Assembly (NCBI GenBank): GCA_015501605.1
Contig: JADNRZ010000049.1
Span: forward strand, 1-64,000
Direction: 5' to 3'
DNA length: 64,000 nt
DNA from: Panaeolus papilionaceus
Taxonomy: Eukaryota; Basidiomycota; Agaricomycetes; Agaricales
Made by a program: the position numbers and the translations under genes. The notes beneath the pieces are model-generated. The model did no database searches. It saw nothing but the letters and a program-made list of their open reading frames with translations, and had not been told where the DNA came from. Shown here piece after piece: positions 49,811 through 61,362 of this stretch. Positions within the stretch are counted from its first letter, which is position 1. Each line of letters starts with the position of its first letter.

Positions 49811-52633
49811 TCAAACCCTCCAAGGCTGATCAGCTTCTGTCCAATCTGCCATATGATGGGCATGAATCATCGTGTGGCCTGGTGCTGGCCAAACTTCCCA
49901 AGTATCTGGTAAGGAGGATGAAACAAATGGTGCGGGTGGGGTGTTGTTCCCAGTGACTCCAACAGTCCTCATGAAGTGTGTAAGGCTAAAATCCATACCA
50001 ACCCCATGGTCTAGTTTGGGTTCCATATCTATCGTCGAGGAGCCCGGATACACGGAAAAATTGTCAAAGTTAGGCGCAGAAATTGGGACGTCTGGCCAAT
50101 AATAGCTGTCTGCAGGTGTGCTATGACGGTCTTGATATAATCCTGAAGGGCGTGCCAAACCATCCGTAGCATGCAAGTTAAAAATATGTTCGTCCATACG
50201 GTATCGGCCCATCATAGAAGAAAGGAACCGTGAGTAAAGAGCTGGTGTATGTCGGCCATCCAATGCAACCTCATCAGATCCCAGGATAGTCACCAAATGA
50301 GCAACATCGGTAATAATTTCTTGCCGCAGAGTTTGATTCAATAAATGCAGGTATCTCGGACGGAATAACTAGAAAATGCGGCTCAGGTTCGTTCGTTATG
50401 TCAAAAAACTATGAAGACTTTTTGGACTCACGTTGATGAGGAAAGCCGTTGCGAATGCCAGATAGAGGAAGTTTGCCTCCATAGCGTAACGCAAGAACCC
50501 TGTCGGGTAAAGCCGCTGCAAAGTGATCTGAATGACAGAGCGTGCTGCATCAATGCATTTCACCAGGATTTCAGAATCGTGCCGCAGATCCTCGGCGCGG
50601 GTACGCTGAAACCCTGCCAACAAGACAACTAAGCGCAAGTACGCCGAGATCCTACACAGAAGTATTTGGTTTTGGTAGGGCGATGGCAGCGGGCGGGGTT
50701 ACTCACATGAGAGTCGTATTTCCACGATAGCTGCAAATATTCAACGCTGTATGACCATATTGTCAGCCAAGGAGAACGTTCAGCGGAGGGAGGGTATGCA
50801 ACGTAACTTACGTTGCCTTATCATTTCCTCCGCATACAAGTCATTCCATTCGTCCATCTCTCGGGACAGTATCTCTTGAGTTGCAAGAGCTGCTTTGACC
50901 ACTTCGTCAGCCTGTCGAGTAACTAAGTTTGTTTGAAGAAGTATGAAATGAACACAATGTCTCACCTGCATGTTAGGAGAGCTACCATCTGCACGAACCT
51001 TGGTCCTCCATCTTGCCATGATCATGAGCATTTGGACATATCCGCACAAATGCACATCATAAGGAGTAACAAGGCTCGAAGATTTGTACCAGCTTCGCGA
51101 GTTTCTTGCAATAAAATCATCCATGTTGAGCATCGGGATTTTCCCAAACTGAATGGCATGCGATCCATCGACACAATAGCAGTTTAGCCACGTCCGAGTG
51201 CGATTAAGTTGTTCCCTTGGATCACAGGAGCTCAGAGGAGGTTGGTTTAATTCCAATCTCATGGCCATTCTTTACGATGAGAGATAAACGTTAGTTTCGT
51301 TGGCGGTTGCGTTTTGATTGACCACCCAACCTTATAGCAACACCCATCAGAAGCCAGCTTTTGTCTTCCACCCATTTTTTCTTTGGGACAGGATAGACGG
51401 CCAAAATAAGATACGCTTGGCATATTTCGATGCTTTTGTGGTCTTGAACTAATGATTGACCTGCCAAATCTCGAGCGAATTCCATTGCAAGTGGATACAT
51501 GGCAGGTTTCTTCTGATAATGTCTTGAAGCAACGGCACAAACTGACAAAAGTTAGAACTTACTAAAGCATTCACGACATCATACTCACTAACTGTGAAAA
51601 GGAACGGACTCCTTTCAATGACAAACTTTGGGGTGTGATATGCTACATCAAGAAGAGAAAAATAGGGCTTTTCGTGATTGAGCTCCAGAAACGGCTTCCA
51701 GGAAAGACAATTAGCTTGAGACTCACATTTATCCGTTCAAAATATCTACAACAATATCAGCGGAATTTTTTGTGCAATAAGTCACAAAAGCTTACATTGA
51801 GAACAGTTCCATTATATCGGATGGGTACAGCGAACAATGTTTGACGATTCCTGGGACGAAGGTTTGATACGGCGGACAAGCTATTGCGGCAGTGAGATTT
51901 AACTTCCGGGAAACAAACTAAGTCTTTACCAAGCTCAAAGTATTCGGCTACCGCTACGTCTGGAGACTTCCCTTTCCAATCGCATCGTTGGTAGATATCC
52001 AACAATTCTAGGAGGATAGCAGATGAGTGTGACTAAGGCTTCAAATGACAAACACTGTGCGCACCAGACTCATTGGAACCGATCTTGGACACCCACTGAT
52101 GAATCTTTCGCTGTTGGTTCATCTCATCGAGCTGTGACAGGAGTTTTTGAATTTGGATATCTCTCTCGTGAGATCGTTCTTGGAGTTGTTCATGCGTGCT
52201 AGATTCCGTTGGCCCGTCAGCAAATAATGAAAGGCAAGAGAAAGAGCGGAACATACTCTGCTGGTTTTCTCTTTTTCCTATTCCTAGCTTTGCAGACCAA
52301 ATTCTTTGACTTGCACCTGCGACATTTGCCTTCTCCCACAACATATTCACATTTAACCTGGTAGGACCAAAAATGAACATATTTGAGTTTCGGCTGAGCG
52401 ATACCAAAGCAAAAAAAAAAAACAACGAACTTTGACAGATTTACATTCTACACAGGCACCAGAGCTATGAGGTGCACATTCAGTTTATAATTCACGATTC
52501 AGTATTGAGGAAAGAAGGAAACGCACGACTTTCTCCTAGTGGACTGTGACTGTTGACTATCGGACTGATCGACGCTGTCTTCGTCATCAAAATGGTATAG
52601 CTGCTGGGAAGCTCTGCTTGAGTCTGAAGGCAT
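49811..52633 (-). CDS. Zn2Cys6 fungal-specific transcription factor
   Basis: Nuclear regulator. The start MPSDSSRASQQLYHFDDEDS leads across an intron to the binuclear zinc cluster CVECKSVKVKC, then eight residues and CRRCKSKNLVC, giving six Cys with Cx2Cx6Cx8Cx2Cx6C spacing. A basic stretch (RNRKKRKPAE) and a coiled coil (LQERSHERDIQIQKLLSQLD) follow, as usual for dimerising members. The middle-homology region includes LDIYQRCDWKGKSPD and the LEFARDLAG/AMRLELNQ part. The C-terminus ends WTEADQPWRV. The target genes cannot be told. The neighbouring class II aldolase and phosphatase genes are candidates only by position. Confidence 0.87.
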
Positions 52634-53399
52634 CAAAGTTGACGAAGAAGTGGAAAATGCTGAACGAACAACAAAAGAAAGCAACAAGGAAAGAAGACGG
52701 GACGATATCGGGGAGGCTGATGGGAGACCTGGCGAATAAAGGGTATGAAAGGATCCTACGCCGAAGAGTACGGTTGTTGATATAAGGATTGTCATTCTGG
52801 GTTTCCTTGTTAAGCTTATGTACAATCTGAGATCCAGACAAAGCTCTAAAATCAGGACCAAGCCGAAACTGAGCGGATGTGTAAGTGTTTAGGGTTGATG
52901 AGATGGGACAAGACTCAGGGGAATCGAATCAGGGACCGACAGAAGGAGATGCATGGGCGGTGTTTTGAGAAAGAATAGAAAATGAAATACAACACCAATG
53001 ACAACAGATAATCGTTCGAATCTTTTAAAAATAACATTTTATTTTATTTTTCAAGTTTTAAATGAGATTTAAAACATAAAGAACTATTACATGCCACAAG
53101 ATAAAAGGAACCGAGATGTAAAGCAACAGTAGAAAGCACCTCAGTTGATGTGGATCATCAACATTATTCACTTTTCCTCACATTCTCTTACCTGTAAGAA
53201 ACATAAATACAACAATTGATATATATTCAGTTTCTTTCACACTATACCATCCAGTCAGTAAGCACACAGAATATTTGTTTTGGAATTTTGCAATGATATT
53301 TCGTTATTGCCCCGGTTACTACCTTCCCCGGTCCCCGTTCATCGAAATCCTTGAAATACCCCAGTAGCTTGTAGTATTAGTCCAATTTACTAACTTGAT
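52634..53399. promoter_or_regulatory. Divergent intergenic region, transcription factor / aldolase-like
   Basis: About 770 bp separate two opposed genes, long enough for separate promoters. It is AT-rich around 53030-53080. Short frames on both strands have no recognisable content. Confidence 0.4.
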
Positions 53400-54659
53400 A
53401 TGTCACCATCTTCTACTCGTTCTGAGCCTGCTCAATCTATGATGGCAGACCAATCCAGCATACCTGTTCCTCCGACTTTCTCATCAAAGCTCGAAGAGAG
53501 GGAATACCTCAAATATCGGTTGGCTCAAGCTTTCCGTATATTTGGTTTGTGCTCATCTTCCAATCATCAAAATAAACTTCTTGATATTTTGTTGCTACTA
53601 GGAAACCTTGGTTATAATGAAGGTGTCGCGGGACATATTACTTTGCGCGTATGTCACACTGGAAAGCTGAGATGGTAGATCAACAATGACGATTTGCACA
53701 GGATCCCGTTGACCCCACGAGCTTTTGGGTCAATCCTTTTGTAAGCAGTTTTACTTATTGGTGTTACCCACGACCATCCTCAGTCTTGACGAACCATCAC
53801 TAATTCCTTGTACAACAGGGTCTTCATTTCTCCCTCATTCAGCCCGAGGATTTATTGCTTGTCGAGTGAGTATTACCTATTGGCATATTCCCCCTAAAAT
53901 CACTCATTCTCTTTTACCTAGTCATCATGGCAAGATTTTAGTTAGTAATTCAAAAGCCAGACCCATCACCTACTGATGAATTCGAAACCTTTAGGAAGAA
54001 TCAGGTCCAAGAAGGATCTTGAATACAGCTGCTTATATGATTCACTCTGCTATTCATTCTGCACGGCCCGACGTTGTTTGTGCTGCTCATACACATTCTA
54101 TTCACGGAAAAGCTTTCTCTGCCCTAGGAGTAAAGCTTGATATGCTCAGCCAGGATGCTTGCGCCTTCTTCAACGTTCGTCGCTTAATGACATCAATCAA
54201 CAATCTTCTTTTTACTTATCATGTGTATTTTAGGATCATGCAATTTACAACCAGTTCAATGGCGTAGTCCTTGATGCTGACGAAGGATTGCACATCGCGT
54301 CTGCACTCGGCAAGAAGAAGGTCGGTCCTTATTTTACAACTATATATCGAACCCCATTCAATTTCATGACCATGACTTGATAGGCGGCAATCTTGCAGAA
54401 TCATGGTATCCTCGTAGCGACTGATTCTATTGAAGCCACTGTTTTCTTTTATATAGCACTCGAACGAGCATGCCAGGTCCAACTCCTGGCTGATGCCGCT
54501 GCTGCTGGTCGCGGACGAATTCCTATCACCATTCCTGACGAGGAAGCCCTGACAACATACAAAACGAATGGAAATCTTAAAGCTGGATGGTTCCAAGGCT
54601 TACCTGAATTTCAACTACTGGAAGCGCGGGAAGGGAAGAGCTACACACCAAGAAGCTAG
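53400..54659 (+). CDS. Class II aldolase/adducin-family protein
   Basis: Metal-dependent aldolase-like protein. After a Ser/Pro-rich start (MSPSSTRSEPAQSMMADQSS) come YRLAQAFRIFGNLGYNEGVA, GHITLRDPVDP and FWVNPFGLHFSLIQPEDLLL, then the metal-binding HTHSIHGKAFSALG and QNHGILVATDSIE. These are the His ligands of L-fuculose-phosphate aldolase-type enzymes. It ends EAREGKSYTPRS. Eight exons are in phase. Fungal members often have no known substrate. It is upstream of the PhoD-type phosphatase in the same direction and divergent from the transcription factor. Confidence 0.9.
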
Positions 54660-54942
54660 ACATCGTGACCTAGTTTCAACTTCTCTTTCCCACTACTTAC
54701 AATAAATTGTGCATATTGACAGTAATTCTATGTCACGGCCTCATATTCCATATGCACAAAGTGAATATATAGGCCGTTTCAGCGAACGTGCGTGTTTTCA
54801 TGCATCTGAAAATATTTCCTTACATCGTATGGCCAATTTTAAACTTTTGGAAGAACCTTCAGATGCCAGCGAAACAGAAAATATTTGTGGTTGGTTTGTA
54901 TAAAGAGCACGACTGAACTGCTACTTATCCCCCAATTGCGCT

Positions 54943-57900
54943 ATGGCACGCCTAAACCTCCTCTTGCAACTTACTCTCATCGCATCGAGCATTCAAGCTT
55001 TTGAGTTTTTCGACCGAAACCTTGCATATAGCTCCCCGTTTGCAGATGCACCTCAGGTGTGTGACGACATCATCCGTGTCGATCGTTCCAAAAATATGAC
55101 ATTGATTTGTCGTGTTTCAGTTGGGGCACAACACCAGAGCGCTGCATGAACATACTCTTCGTCGTCGACAAACCATCGATTCGTCAGGCTTTACTGATGG
55201 ACATTATGCCACGTTCTATGGAAGCAAACTTGGCAATGTATGTGCATTCCCTTTTTTTTCTGCTTCACTGTCTGTTATCGAATACGTTCTAACTGGCCTT
55301 TAGTCGCCTTTCATCTGGGCCGGAGGTGTAAACTTTACTCACTCAGGTATAGTGGTGACCTCGACAACCTCTTTAAGTTGTGACGGTACTGATGTCGTGT
55401 TGAATTCGATTCAATTTCATTCAGTTGCCAGCGTTAGTCCCTATATGCTTCCTTTTGAGTTTCCTCATGGTGACATTTTTTATGATAGGGAGACCCTCTT
55501 GACAGTAGTGTCCTTCTATGGACTCGAGCCATCCCCACCTCTTCATCTGGGGCGCAGCCAGACCAAAGTGTTCCGGTCTGTGTCGCGTACCAAGTATCAA
55601 AAGACGCTTCCTTTTCTGGTCGTCTTGCTGATTCTGGAGAGGCATTCACTAGCTATGATGTCGACTTTACCGTCAAGGTTGAAGCAAAAAATCTTAAGGC
55701 TGACACAAAATATTTTTATCGCTTCAGTGACTGCGCTACCAAAGCTGCCAGTCCTGTTGGGACGACACGAACAATTGCTCATCCATCGAGTAAGCATCGA
55801 ACATTGAACATTCAATGGTGATATTGATGGGGGGGCTTACCTTTTCGTAGCGCCTGCGCACGAAGTTAATGGAGGAAAGCCTTTGGTAATGGCTGTTTTC
55901 TCCTGTTCTCAGTACCAGGCAGGTGTGTGGTGATACACCGAAGGGAAAATTCTCATTCTTATCCGATCACTCTCAAAACTTAGGATGGTTCAATGCGTAT
56001 GGCTATGCAGCACACAACACAAGCGCAGACTTGTTCTTACATCTTGGTGACTATGTACGTTACTCGGCCCTATATATCAGTCACATAGAATAATAACCCC
56101 CATGTAGATTTACGAATCGTTGGGCAACGGGTGAGTTGGACGCAGTTTCAAAGATGACGCAATTGAAACTCTATGCCAGAGCAAAAATTGGTCGTCAAAC
56201 TCTTGGTCGAGAGTTGGCGACCATTCACGACTACCGACAGCGCCTTAATCAGTATCGTACCGACGCCAGTCTCGCTCTGGCCCATCAACAAGCTGCATGG
56301 ATCACGGTCTGGTACGTAAACTTTACACGGTTTCAGATTCATCAACGGTCCCTTACAGCCTCAACTCATTTCAATGTTTTCCTTGTAGGGTGAGTGTCTT
56401 CAACTAGAAACATGTGAACGGCTGTTCATAATTTATTGTCCGCTCCGCGGTTGATTCTATCAGGATGACCATGAGGTGTGCAGAAACGTCGGGCCCTTTT
56501 TTAGAAGGTTTTTGTTTAACTAATTCCAGGTTGCGGATAACTCCTGGAAAGCTGGCACCGCTGATTCAAATGACACGGCCGCAGGATGTTCTTTTTCTCC
56601 CTCTGGTGCTTGCTTTACAGATCGAAAGCTTGCTGCCGTGAGAGCATATCACGAATGGATGCCCATCCGCCAAGTAGATCCCAAAGACGAGCTTAGGATT
56701 TGGAGGAATTTCCAGATCGGTCAACTCCTCGATCTTACTATGCTCGACACCCGTGAGTATACATTCACTCCATCAAGCCTGGCCCAGTTGGGGAGGCTTC
56801 TTCAGGAATTCAACATGCTCACGTATTGAATCTGCTCCCAGGTCAGTATGAAAGAGATCTCACTGATGTGCGTATACAGGTTTCAATTTAATTCACTGCT
56901 GACGACGTCCAATATCAGGTATACTATAACACTGGTAAGGAAATCCCAGTCAGGCACCTCCGGATCTGACTCTTCAACTTTGCCTTCTTCTGAATGATTA
57001 TCCAGAATGTAGGTCGTGCAGATTGCTATTATCTTATTTCTGACAAACACCCCTGTAACGCCCAGATGTCAATACCATCTCATCATTCCCTAACCGGTCC
57101 TTAATGGGTTTGGAGCAAGAGCAATGTAAGAAGCACTATGTCATTCGCGCGCGGCGCCACTCGCGATGTCAGCCAACTGATTACAGGATGAAACAACAGG
57201 GTTGTACGATACTCTATCCGAATCGAAGAGGAGGGGGGCGACCTGGCGAATCATTGGGTATATTCACACTTTCTGCAATTGCTGGTTTGGCATCAGCGAC
57301 TCAGACCCCCTATAGACAGCAGATTGTGTTTACTCAACTGAACGAAGGTGGTGAATGTGAGTGTTGCGAAATATATTCCAACGTTAACTTTGTTTCCTGA
57401 CTGAAAACAAATATACAGTCGACTTGGTGAGCGAATGGCTCCTGGGTGTCCACCGATGCTGTTTATAATTCTTTTTATCTTCTCAGGATGCTTGGGACGG
57501 CTATAGAGCCAATCGAGCCAGGGTTCTTGATCACCTCTACAGCAATAAGATCAGCAACACTATCATTCTTTCAGGGGACAGTCATGCAAACTGGGTCTCC
57601 GATTTAGCTCGTACGTGACATGTGCTAGAATTCAGTATACTTCCACCAGAACTGATATTGTATCCATCGACAGATCCCAATGATACGACAACGTGAGTAG
57701 TAAAATCCCACTTGGTCGCGATCCGGCGAAAGTGTCACTGCGATGAGATGCTTTATTATTCTGCGACCGGTTAACCTGAAATCGTATATTATAGGTACAA
57801 GCCCAGCACAGGCGAGGGTGCTATCGGAGTCGAGTTTGCTGGAACGGCCGTGACATCAAGCTCTGCATTTGGATCTGGAATAACTCCTGCTAAGGCAGAT

Positions 57901-58232
57901 ATCCAGTCTACAGAGCTCGTAAAGGTCAATGCCGATCTCCAGTGGAGTGAAGGCTCTTACCGTGGATTCTTCACACTTTCAATCGACCCTAACCAAGTCA
58001 ACGCGACTTACTACGCCATGCGCAATATAAGTGAGTGAAACGGTCAACGCCAACATCCCTTGAATTTACTCATGCCATTTTGCAAGCTTTTGCCAACCTT
58101 GATGGATTTGCGAGCGCTCAATTTAATGTGAAAAAGGGAGCAAATAAGTTGACAAGACCTGTTGCGGGTGGCTCTGTATTAGCAGGTGTCCTTAAGTCCC
58201 AAGCTACTGCACAGACACCTTTGGGTAACTAG
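54943..58232 (+). CDS. Secreted PhoD-type metallophosphatase, 22 exons with microexons
   Basis: Secreted phosphodiesterase/alkaline phosphatase of the PhoD class, 616 residues when spliced. The signal peptide is ARLNLLLQLTLIASSIQAFE. Core motifs are FTHSVASGDPLDSSVLLWTR, LVMAVFSCSQ, LFLHLGDYIYESLG, ITVWDDHEVADNSW, YERDLTDVYYNTDV, RSLMGLEQEQWLYDTL, IGQQIVFTQL and IILSGDSHANW, which supply the metal ligands. My exons: 54943-55056, 55121-55237, 55304-55346, 55425-55432, 55489-55789, 55851-55922, 55984-56054, 56108-56130, 56180-56311, 56389, 56464-56475, 56530-56752, 56842-56867, 56919-56934, 57066-57125, 57200-57257, 57316-57356, 57419-57426, 57487-57610, 57674-57692, 57795-58030, 58087-58232. 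Sum 1851 nt, all phases closing. Without the single-base exon the DDHE box is frameshifted. Confidence 0.85.
56389..56389 (+). other. Candidate single-nucleotide exon in the PhoD-type gene
   Basis: The G at 56389 sits between an intron ending TTGTAG (56386-56388) and one starting GTGAGT (56390). It completes the Trp codon TG|G before GAT GAC CAT GAG at 56464. It is equivalent to a pair of adjacent introns of 77 and 74 nt with one base between them. Confidence 0.6.
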
Positions 58233-59713
58233 TAGAAAAAAGGACAAGACCGAGGATGACCTCAAAGAGTAACTCTATCAATGACCCGTGGTCATATCTA
58301 TGTAGATTGCTGATGTAAATCCGTTGAAATACGAATATGAACAGAATCCTGACACCCATCTTGAACGACGAATATCTCTGAAATAAATATGCCTGCGACG
58401 ATAAGCGAGTCAGGAGGTACAAGGTCATCACAGCGTGTAGGGCTGCGAATAATGTTACGACATGAAGGTTGAAGGCTTCGTTGGATACACACACGTCCAT
58501 GCCTATTATTATAGCTTGACATCAAGATATATGCGTGATGACACTCGAAATATCACCGCGATTTTATAAGCTACCTTTGGGAAGCCGTTTAGTCAAGGCT
58601 TCTTGTAATCACATCAGATGGCTTGCGAGCCCACGGCAATGAAGGGGAGCAGACTGAGCGATTCGTTGGCTGGAGAGGGCTGCAAGATCGTAGCTCAGGG
58701 CGCTTCTTCCATTCGGTCACAACATAAACAATAAACTGGACCCAGATGTCTTTCGTGCTAGTATGAACCACTGCGGGATTTGAAGCATCTGATATGTCGA
58801 TATACGAATGTGGCAGCTTCCCTTATCCGCATACATAACGCCGATGGGAAGATGTGTTGGCATCAATCGGATCGAAAGACCATGTTACCACACAGACATC
58901 TTGACTTGAAATGGACAGAGAGCCTAAGTACTGGCTCAACTAAGATCTCCTGAACTCTCTCGAATATCCTGCATGTCGGGACATCGTAATGTCATGTAGG
59001 CGCTCATGATGATCGAAGGCCTTGGCGCAGAAGACCAGAAGGCTTTACTACATACACTTGTAAATGGGCGAGTATGTGTTGTCCCATTTTATTATACGTC
59101 CTAGATAGATATTCAAAAAAACCACGAACTATGGGAGTTTTAGTTTGGTTATACTTGCTTCAATTTATTTAAAGCAATTTGAATTGAGAGAAGGCCAAGT
59201 TTCATCACGTGATTTTGGTTAGGGGCAAAGGACAGCGTCTGTTACTATCAGCCATTCTTCTTAACTTCGTTCCATCCATCTACGAAAGCGATCAGAGGTA
59301 AGAAAACAATCTTATTTATTAACGTTACATATTATTTATGCCTTTTATCTAGCCAGGATCAACAGATCAGGTATTAGTGCTACCATCACTGATTTAAATT
59401 CCAAGTTGACGCTCACCAATGTACTTACTAGCTTCTGATACGCTTCATTCCCTCTGCTGGCCTTCGGATAATCTCACAATTACTACTGTCATCGAGGTCG
59501 CAGCACGACTTGAATCATCTTAAAGTCCTTTAATATTGTGAGTCATTCTTGCTCATTGTCGTGGACCTTCAGGAATCAGAATTAACCTTTCCATCCGTCT
59601 TCCTCGACTCAGACTTCCATAAACGTTTCCTCTACCTTCCCTTTTATTTCTCTATATTATCTCCGGGAAATTCAAGTTATCAGACCGGAAAAGATACCCT
59701 TTGAACGACAAGG
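58233..59713. other. Largest gene-free interval
   Basis: Nearly 1.5 kb between tandem genes. A minus-strand hydrophobic frame at 58204-58500 (98 residues) overlaps the phosphatase 3' end and I could not tie it to a splice model or family. The last 500 bp before 59714 contain plausible 5' UTR intron signals (GGTAAGAAAAC near 59297) and a pyrimidine-rich leader. No RNA gene was recognised. Confidence 0.4.
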
Positions 59714-61213
59714 ATGACATCGCGTCGTGCTACACCCAATACCCCGTTTATTCCACCACTTGGTAGTCCAAATATCTCTCCACATCCAAGCCCAAATGGA
59801 GGACAAGGTGGAAGCTCTCCGAATTGGACCACTCACCCTATATCTGGTGGATATCCAGTCTATCCAGCAGCATCCCCATACGTAAACACGACACCTTTCG
59901 TTCCCCAGATAAGCCCCATGCTCTCTCCTGGAGTCATTCCAAATCTACCACCCCAGCAGCCATCCCAGCGTCCCACACACTCCTCAAGGGTATCTGAAGA
60001 CTACACAGGGTATCCACTAGGTGGTCCTCCGATGTTTTCTCCAATGATCTCTGGAGGTCCTCATCCATCGCCAATGATGCCCCCGAGTGGAAATCCATAT
60101 GGGGGTTGGCCAGGATATCATCACCCATCCTCTGCGCCTGCAACCTATAACATGTTTGCAACGCCATGGGCACAGCCTGGCGTACCACTCCCACCAACGG
60201 CAACACCATGGGGAATGAATCCTGGGCTTCCACCACAAGCGGGAGGGTATACGCCCTATGTTCCACCACCGCAGACCCTTCCACCGCAAGCACCACCGCC
60301 TCAGGTTTGGCCAGGAATGCAGCCAGCCTATCCGACAGACCCATGGCACACAGGACGACAAGCGGCTCGACCTGAACCCCCTGCAGCATCGAATGACAGG
60401 GTGGATAAATTTGCAGAAGGATTGCATTGTAAGTGGTGACTGTATCTATCGATGATTTGCGACAGTATTTCTAACGGGGCAACCTACTACCATTTCGAAG
60501 ACGGACCTGTGCTAGAGCCATTCCTGGTGAGAGTTGTCAGGGCGAACCTCAAAATCAATCCTCTGATACAAGTGTACGACGAGAACACTGGGGATGATTC
60601 CGCGCACTTGTTATGGAATATGCTCTATCCAACATCGACAGTACAACGATCTACGGATCCTACGCATGTGTCATGGTTCAAAGGACGAGACGAGCCAGCG
60701 ACTTTCCCTCGTGTCAGTTGGTTGCGTATCGTGAGTGAAATTACGCCTTGGGTTATCGAAGTGCATGCAAGGGACAAAGAACGGGGGGTTACGTGTGGAG
60801 ATGTAATTGACGCGATCGGATACGATTTCAACAAACGAACTCAGAAGGAAGACTTCCAAATTTATACTGCGTTGGAGCAGAGAGAGTTGACGAATGCTTA
60901 TCACTGGAATCGATCGCGTAATCCTGGAGCACCTGGTGGACAACTAGGAAGTGGAATGAAACGACTTGACTTTCTTCGAAGTCGAACAATGTTTGGTGGA
61001 TTGGAGTTGAATGAGAGGACAGTTAAAAGGGTTTGCGGTGAAGTATTGCCTTGTACATTTGTTTTAAAATGTGCGCCAGCTATGGAACCGTCAAAAAGAG
61101 AACAACAGGAAAGGGAATTAAGGATGAAGGCTAGTGGGAGATCTCGAGCTAATTCTACTAATACTAGAATAACAGTTGAAGGACCTAGTTCAATAGATGA
61201 TGATTCAGAGTAG
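59714..61213 (+). CDS. DUF6699-domain protein with Pro-rich N-terminal region
   Basis: Basidiomycete-type protein of unknown function. Residues 1-235 are low-complexity, rich in Pro, Gly, Ser and Tyr (MTSRRATPNTPFIPPLGSPN). The single intron is 60429-60500 (GTAAGTGG..TTCGAAG) and joins FAEGLHY to GPVLEPFLVRVV. The C-terminal domain reads VRANLKINPLIQ, LLWNMLYPTSTV, RVSWLRIVSEITPWVIEVHA, TCGDVIDAIGYDFNKRTQKE, DFLRSRTMFGGLELNE and ERELRMKASGRSR, matching the DUF6699 pattern common in Agaricomycetes. The role is unknown. An AT dinucleotide repeat follows the stop. Confidence 0.85.
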
Positions 61214-61222
61214 TATGTAATA

Positions 61223-61236
61223 ATATATATATATAT
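61223..61236. repeat. AT dinucleotide repeat
   Basis: Seven AT units lie just after the DUF6699 gene stop codon. Confidence 0.7.
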
Positions 61237-61305
61237 TTGATTATGTAATGAATTATACTGTGGTGTTGAGTTTTGTGTTGTTGGCTAGCTCTCTTTTACC
61301 ACTAC

Positions 61306-61353
61306 AACGACGACGACGACGACGACTACTACAATAACTACTACTACAACTAC
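61306..61353. repeat. Trinucleotide ACG/ACT microsatellite before the SMI1/KNR4 start
   Basis: ACG repeats run into imperfect ACT/ACA repeats within 60 bp upstream of the ATG at 61363. It is probably in the 5' UTR. The frame is open through it in phase with the gene, but no ATG lies upstream in that frame. Confidence 0.7.
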
Positions 61354-61362
61354 AAGATATTA

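Noticed and set aside
56136..57400. The PhoD-type gene as a frameshifted pseudogene
   Set aside because: The apparent frameshift before DDHE and the apparent stop before LYDTL are both resolved by GT-AG splicing (one-base exon at 56389; acceptor at 57198-57199). All later exons are in phase with intact motifs.
58204..58500. Minus-strand 98-residue hydrophobic protein
   Set aside because: It overlaps the phosphatase coding end, has no recognisable family and no supporting exons. Kept only as a note on the gap.
61273..61362. N-terminal extension of SMI1/KNR4 through the trinucleotide repeat
   Set aside because: The upstream frame starts with TTG, not ATG, and the normal family N-terminus begins at 61363.
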